From assembly GCA_009741485.1 (NCBI GenBank), contig CM019237.1:44712228-44776227 (forward strand): a DNA stretch of 64,000 nucleotides. The letters run 5' to 3'. This document shows, piece after piece, positions 60,901 through 64,000 of the stretch. The translations under genes were made by a program, and so were the position numbers. Origin of the DNA: Malurus cyaneus samueli (taxonomy: Eukaryota; Chordata; Aves; Passeriformes; Maluridae). The notes beneath the pieces were generated by a model that worked only from the letters and a program-made list of their open reading frames with translations, was not told where the DNA came from and ran no database searches. The first letter of the stretch is position 1, and every line of letters starts with the position of its first letter.

Positions 60901-63900
60901 GAATCTCTGGGTTAATGACTTCAGAGATTTAAACTTTGGATACAAACTGGATCCTGTGGTCCAGTTTCTAACAAGATCTTCTCTATTACTGTACACTATC
61001 AGGTTCCCTGTATCTATTTTTCAGAAGTGCCTCTAAGATCTTTTGGCATTCCACAACATTGTCCAGGCTCTAGGAATCCCCAGTTGCTTTTCCTGAGGCA
61101 ATAAGCCTCAATTCCTGTTGCTTTGCAAATGCACAGTGGGAACTGTATATGTGAGTGCTTTAATGTACTTGTATTGCATGTATACTTGTTGCATTACAAT
61201 AGGTTAGGGTGATTAGGGGATTCTTTGCTATGATAGGCATCCTTGTGAAATATCCAGCTGCTTCAGGCTGTTTTATATGCTGCCCTTCTTAAGCTTTCTA
61301 CATACCCTTTATTTTGCTGAGTATCTCAAATCATATTGCTCTTCTTAAAACAAAAAAAATGCGGACAGAAGTATTAGACGAAAATTCAAGCTGTAGGAGG
61401 AAGAGCAGGCAAAATCCTGTGCTTCTCCAGGACTCAAGTTCCTCTGACATAGTGGTAGATTTTAATTTTTTTCACCTCTGAGCTGTCTGGCAGGCTGGAT
61501 ACAAACGCAGTCTTTAAGCCTCTCTCAAGAAAGGTGGGATGCTGGAGGATTATCCAGTCTGGTGTAGTCTAATGAAGTTTCCTTTTCAACTGGCTTGTTC
61601 AGTCCAATCCTGGATGAAAAACATTTTGAAATTCTTTAGGGTGAAAAGTGCAATGTAAAAGTCAGAAGGTTCAGCGAAAGGCAGGGACAGGGCTCTGGTG
61701 TCAGAATCTAATCAGATGGCCTAGGAGAAGAGCCTGTGGTCTCCAAAAAGTCTTAATTACAGTACTGGCTGAAAAAAATAAAGAGGCTCAAACATGAATA
61801 ATGAGAGAGAGCTCATGAGTTATTTTCTTTTTATCATCTAGCCATAGCAATGACAGGTGCTGCCAGGTGACACTAATATCAGTTGCTAAATTCCTCTTTA
61901 ACATGTGAATCTGGCGGTGGCCAGTTTGTGAAGCACTTCCGGGTGGTCTGTCACGGTGATGAAACCAAAGATACCTGAAAGCTACATCTTCTGCTTGCTT
62001 TATCAGTTTTCAAGTTGACACAGTTTCCTCTGATTTCCCTATCTCACTGAATCGAACAAATAAATCAATAATCTGCTCTCTGCACCTCAGTGATTGTTTC
62101 ATGCCCTACTGTTAAATGCTTTTAGTGCAACTCCTGCTGTGCTTAATTCTACCAGGAAATATCAAAATTAGAGGAACAAGCAAAAAGAATGCAGAAGAGC
62201 TCAGAAATAGGTGCAGTAACATGAAGAAACTGTGATTGCAGTATTGTGGATTCCAAGGTGAATCTGAGTTTTAATAAATATTAACTCTGCTTGAAAAAAA
62301 TAGGAAATAAACATGACAGAACACAGTTACAATAATAACAGTAATTCACAGCAACCTTTGAGTGTCAGATTGCCAGATCTGGTTGATAATACCTTTTAAT
62401 ATCTTTGAGCACAAAAGCTGGCATCAGGAAATGAACAATGTACAGAGTTGTAGGCATGATGAAATTTTATTTTTAGAAATATTGTTTTAACCATTAAATA
62501 ACTGTGCTTTTGGGGACAGGTGAGGGATTCTGTCATGGATACCAGTGACCTCTTGTTCAGTGTTTGTGGTATTCCTGTGCTTTGCTTTGCAGTAACGTGT
62601 ACTTCAAGAAGAACATCTCAGCTGATTACATGCACAACATACTTGTCCTGACTCTGCCACCAGCTAATTACAGCTACAATACTGTAATTAGAGACTACAT
62701 AGAGATGGAGGACAACATCCTAGTAAGAACACTATTTTATATCTGATTATTGCATGCAGTTAATTCATGTTCACATACTAGGAAATGAAAACTAGAAATG
62801 CAGCTGTAATCATCCCCTGTCATGCTTCTAAGCTTATTTTTCCTTATTTTATTGCAGGATGACATTTTGTCCTGATGTGATGATGTAAAAATGTAGCATC
62901 ATAAGGCAAATATGCAGACTGTCATATTCCTGCTTTGGGAAGTTCAACTCAAGCTTTTAATTTGTTCTGCGAATGTCATATTCACGGGGCATGAGGGAGA
63001 CTTATAGGCACGTGATTTTCCAAGTCTGCATCTGAGTGACTGACAATCTTACATGTAGCTGCAAGGCATCACTCAAGAAAGATCTCTGTGTGTAATTGAA
63101 ATATGAGCATGGAAAGTTCAGAACGAGTAATTGTTGATTAATTTTTCTGTGCAGATATGTCTAAGAGATGACAGCCATTGAAGTTTCTGTCTGATAGCTT
63201 TCCAGATAAACTTTAAAAACAGGAACCATTCTCTTCTGTAGGAAAAAAGTATTTTTTAAAAAATACTTAGAAAAGCAGAAGCTATGGAAATGCTATGTCT
63301 GTTTAGTGAAACTGATACTCCTGCCATCTGCCCAGGAACCAGGTCCTTCATGTAGAGTTCCTCTCCGGATTTGTAATTTTGGGCTCCAGTTCTCCAGCAG
63401 GCAGCCTGAAGCTTCTGGCTGGATTTACAGGGCTTCTTGACTCCCCAGCCTAGGCTTAATGCTTTTTGGGTGCCAGCTCTATGGCAGGCTGCTGGTAATT
63501 CTGGCACAGCTCCTTAGCCCTGAGCTGTGGCCACCTGGAAGCCTAAATTTGCTGGCGCAACACTGAATTAGCTGCACAGAGGCTCTAATCCAAAGCCAGG
63601 GTCTTTGGGATATACTGAGCAAAGCAGAACTGCCAAGAACCTACAGATTAGGATTTCTCGAGTCTCCTTTGCGCCAGGATCAGTGTGCCAGACCTTTACA
63701 TTGGCCTCTTTTAAGTTTTCAGCACCATTCTGTCTTTATACATCAAAACCATATTTTGTTTACCTTTTTTTTCAAAGTGAGAACACTGATGTGGTATTGG
63801 CCATGTACTCACTCAGTGTTCAGCAGATTCTGGTCTTCCATGCTGAATTTTGGCCAAATGGAGGCAATCAAAGTTATTGTAGTTTTATGGCAGAAATGTG

Positions 63901-64000
63901 AATTCTCAAACAGTCATTGTTTATCTTCTTTTGTTCTAGATGGAAGATGACTTTCTTGCTGGCTATTTTAATGCAGTGTTGCTGTTTGGACATAGTCTCA
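51767..64000 (+). CDS. GUCY2C: Guanylate cyclase C-like receptor, 5' exons 1-8 (gene continues off the right edge)
   Basis: Guanylate cyclase C is a single-pass receptor that binds guanylin-type peptides in gut epithelium and makes cGMP. Eight exons splice in phase to 339 codons. Residues 1-20 ([20 protein letters not shown]) look like a signal peptide; the rest is ligand-binding ectodomain. Family landmarks: ENVTVNATF (72-80), CRTSTCEG (93-100), [12 protein letters not shown] (118-129), [12 protein letters not shown] (142-153), PARKL (162-166), VIIMCG (244-249), [10 protein letters not shown] (266-275) and LLFGHSL (333-339). Cysteines C28, C93, C98, C115, C122, C150 and C201 fit the family pattern, and N-X-S/T sites include N30, N41, N73, N77, N110 and N155. 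The human protein is about 1,073 residues, so the membrane, kinase-homology and cyclase regions are outside. Whether this is the GUCY2C orthologue or a paralogue cannot be decided here. Confidence 0.9.
51978..54160 (+). other. GUCY2C: GUCY2C-like introns 1 and 2 (exon 2 lies between)
   Basis: Intron 1 is 51,978-52,873 and intron 2 is 52,987-54,160. No recognisable repeats beyond an A12 run near 53,267. Confidence 0.7.
52874..52986 (+). CDS. GUCY2C: GUCY2C-like exon 2
   Basis: Completes Gly71 and encodes residues 72-108, [20 protein letters not shown] then [17 protein letters not shown]. The acceptor is TTGCAG and the donor GTGAGT. Two adjacent glycosylation sequons (NVT, NAT) are as in mammals. 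Confidence 0.93.
54161..54228 (+). CDS. GUCY2C: GUCY2C-like exon 3 (68 bp)
   Basis: Residues 109-130 plus two bases of Ser131, [20 protein letters not shown] then MI. The acceptor is CTTGCAG and the donor GTAAGT. It matches the human GCVLIGPSCTYSTFQ block. Confidence 0.95.
54400..55164 (+). mobile_element. CR1 LINE 3' portion with intact tail, in GUCY2C-like intron 3
   Basis: The plus strand carries CR1 ORF2 3' sequence (GGATGCTGGTTGGCAGGAG and CTTGAGTATTGTGTGTGGTT, then TCCTGAGGAGGACAAGTG). It closes with the tail TTCCAACCCAAACCATTCTG and TGATTCTATGA near 55,164. It lies in the same orientation as the host gene. The 5' edge is approximate. Confidence 0.9.
56101..56316 (+). CDS. GUCY2C: GUCY2C-like exon 4
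   Basis: Completes Ser131 and encodes residues 132-202 plus two bases of Trp203. It includes [27 protein letters not shown] and [15 protein letters not shown]. The acceptor follows a strong pyrimidine tract (CTCCTTTCAG) and the donor is GTAAGA. This is the most conserved exon seen here. Confidence 0.96.
56317..59774 (+). other. GUCY2C: GUCY2C-like introns 4 and 5 (exon 5 lies between)
   Basis: Intron 4 is 56,317-58,783, with a pyrimidine-rich part around 58,200-58,700. Intron 5 is 58,906-59,774. Nothing in them is assignable by eye. Confidence 0.65.
58784..58905 (+). CDS. GUCY2C: GUCY2C-like exon 5
   Basis: Completes Trp203 and encodes residues 204-243 plus one base, [20 protein letters not shown] then [20 protein letters not shown]. 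The acceptor is GTGTCAG and the donor GTAAGG. Confidence 0.93.
59775..59871 (+). CDS. GUCY2C: GUCY2C-like exon 6
   Basis: Completes Val244 and encodes residues 245-275 plus two bases of Asn276, [20 protein letters not shown] then [11 protein letters not shown]. The acceptor is CTGTAG and the donor GTAAAG. Confidence 0.93.
60690..60769 (+). repeat. (ATGG)20 microsatellite
   Basis: Twenty uninterrupted ATGG units (80 bp) in intron 6 of the GUCY2C-like gene. The open frame across it (WMDG repeats) is an artefact. Confidence 0.97.
62593..62722 (+). CDS. GUCY2C: GUCY2C-like exon 7
   Basis: Completes Asn276 and encodes residues 277-319, [20 protein letters not shown] then [20 protein letters not shown] and NIL, ending in phase 0. 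The acceptor is TTTGCAG and the donor GTAAGA. Sequons NIS and NYS are present. The C-terminal third is poorly conserved against human. Confidence 0.92.
63940..64000 (+). CDS. GUCY2C: GUCY2C-like exon 8 (cut by the window edge)
   Basis: Residues 320-339 onward, [20 protein letters not shown], matching human FALAYLNGILLFGHML as I recall it. The acceptor is TTCTAG behind a T-rich tract. The exon runs past position 64,000. Confidence 0.9.
   Translation, partial: MEDDFLAGYFNAVLLFGHSL

Larger units (their letters stand above)
59872..63939 (+). other. GUCY2C: GUCY2C-like introns 6 and 7 (exon 7 lies between)
   Basis: Intron 6 (59,872-62,592) carries the (ATGG)20 repeat. Intron 7 (62,723-63,939) shows nothing recognisable. 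Confidence 0.65.

Overview
The window is vertebrate nuclear DNA, almost certainly from a bird and probably a passerine. The evidence is split genes with canonical GT-AG introns, CR1 LINE fragments ending in the typical avian CR1 tail, and several solo LTRs of endogenous retroviruses of types familiar from bird genomes. The passerine assignment is inference from the LTR types. I saw no tRNA, rRNA, CRISPR array or bacterial-type feature.

Two protein-coding genes lie head to head. The first 41.6 kb holds TTC26 (IFT56, a TPR subunit of the intraflagellar transport IFT-B complex) on the minus strand. Sixteen coding exons could be placed with consistent phases. They give 473 codons, and the last 81 residues expected from the human protein lie off the left edge. 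Its promoter is a CpG-rich block near 41.6 kb with a perfect RFX-type X-box 41 bp from the start codon. Exon 1 contributes only the start codon to the protein. The short first intron is largely a GC-rich minisatellite whose unit copies the exon 1/donor boundary, so start codon plus splice donor is present five times in a row.

The stretch from 41.7 to 51.7 kb is intergenic: a CR1 fragment close to the TTC26 promoter, two inverted copies of one LTR family, and a larger solo LTR at 48.1-49.0 kb. From 51,767 to the right edge runs the 5' part of a guanylate cyclase C-like receptor gene (GUCY2C family) on the plus strand. Eight exons give 339 codons: a signal peptide and most of the extracellular domain. 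The membrane, kinase-homology and cyclase parts lie beyond the window. In human the two genes are on different chromosomes (12p and 7q), so this neighbour may be a GUCY2C paralogue.

Introns carry the remaining repeats: solo LTRs at 9.9, 12.8, 16.2 and 22.2 kb, CR1 copies at 19.0, 30.9 and 54.4 kb, older LINE fossils at 11-12 and 33.4 kb, an (ATGG)20 microsatellite at 60.7 kb, and a 10-N assembly gap at 14.5 kb. I see no functional link between the two genes beyond their divergent arrangement.
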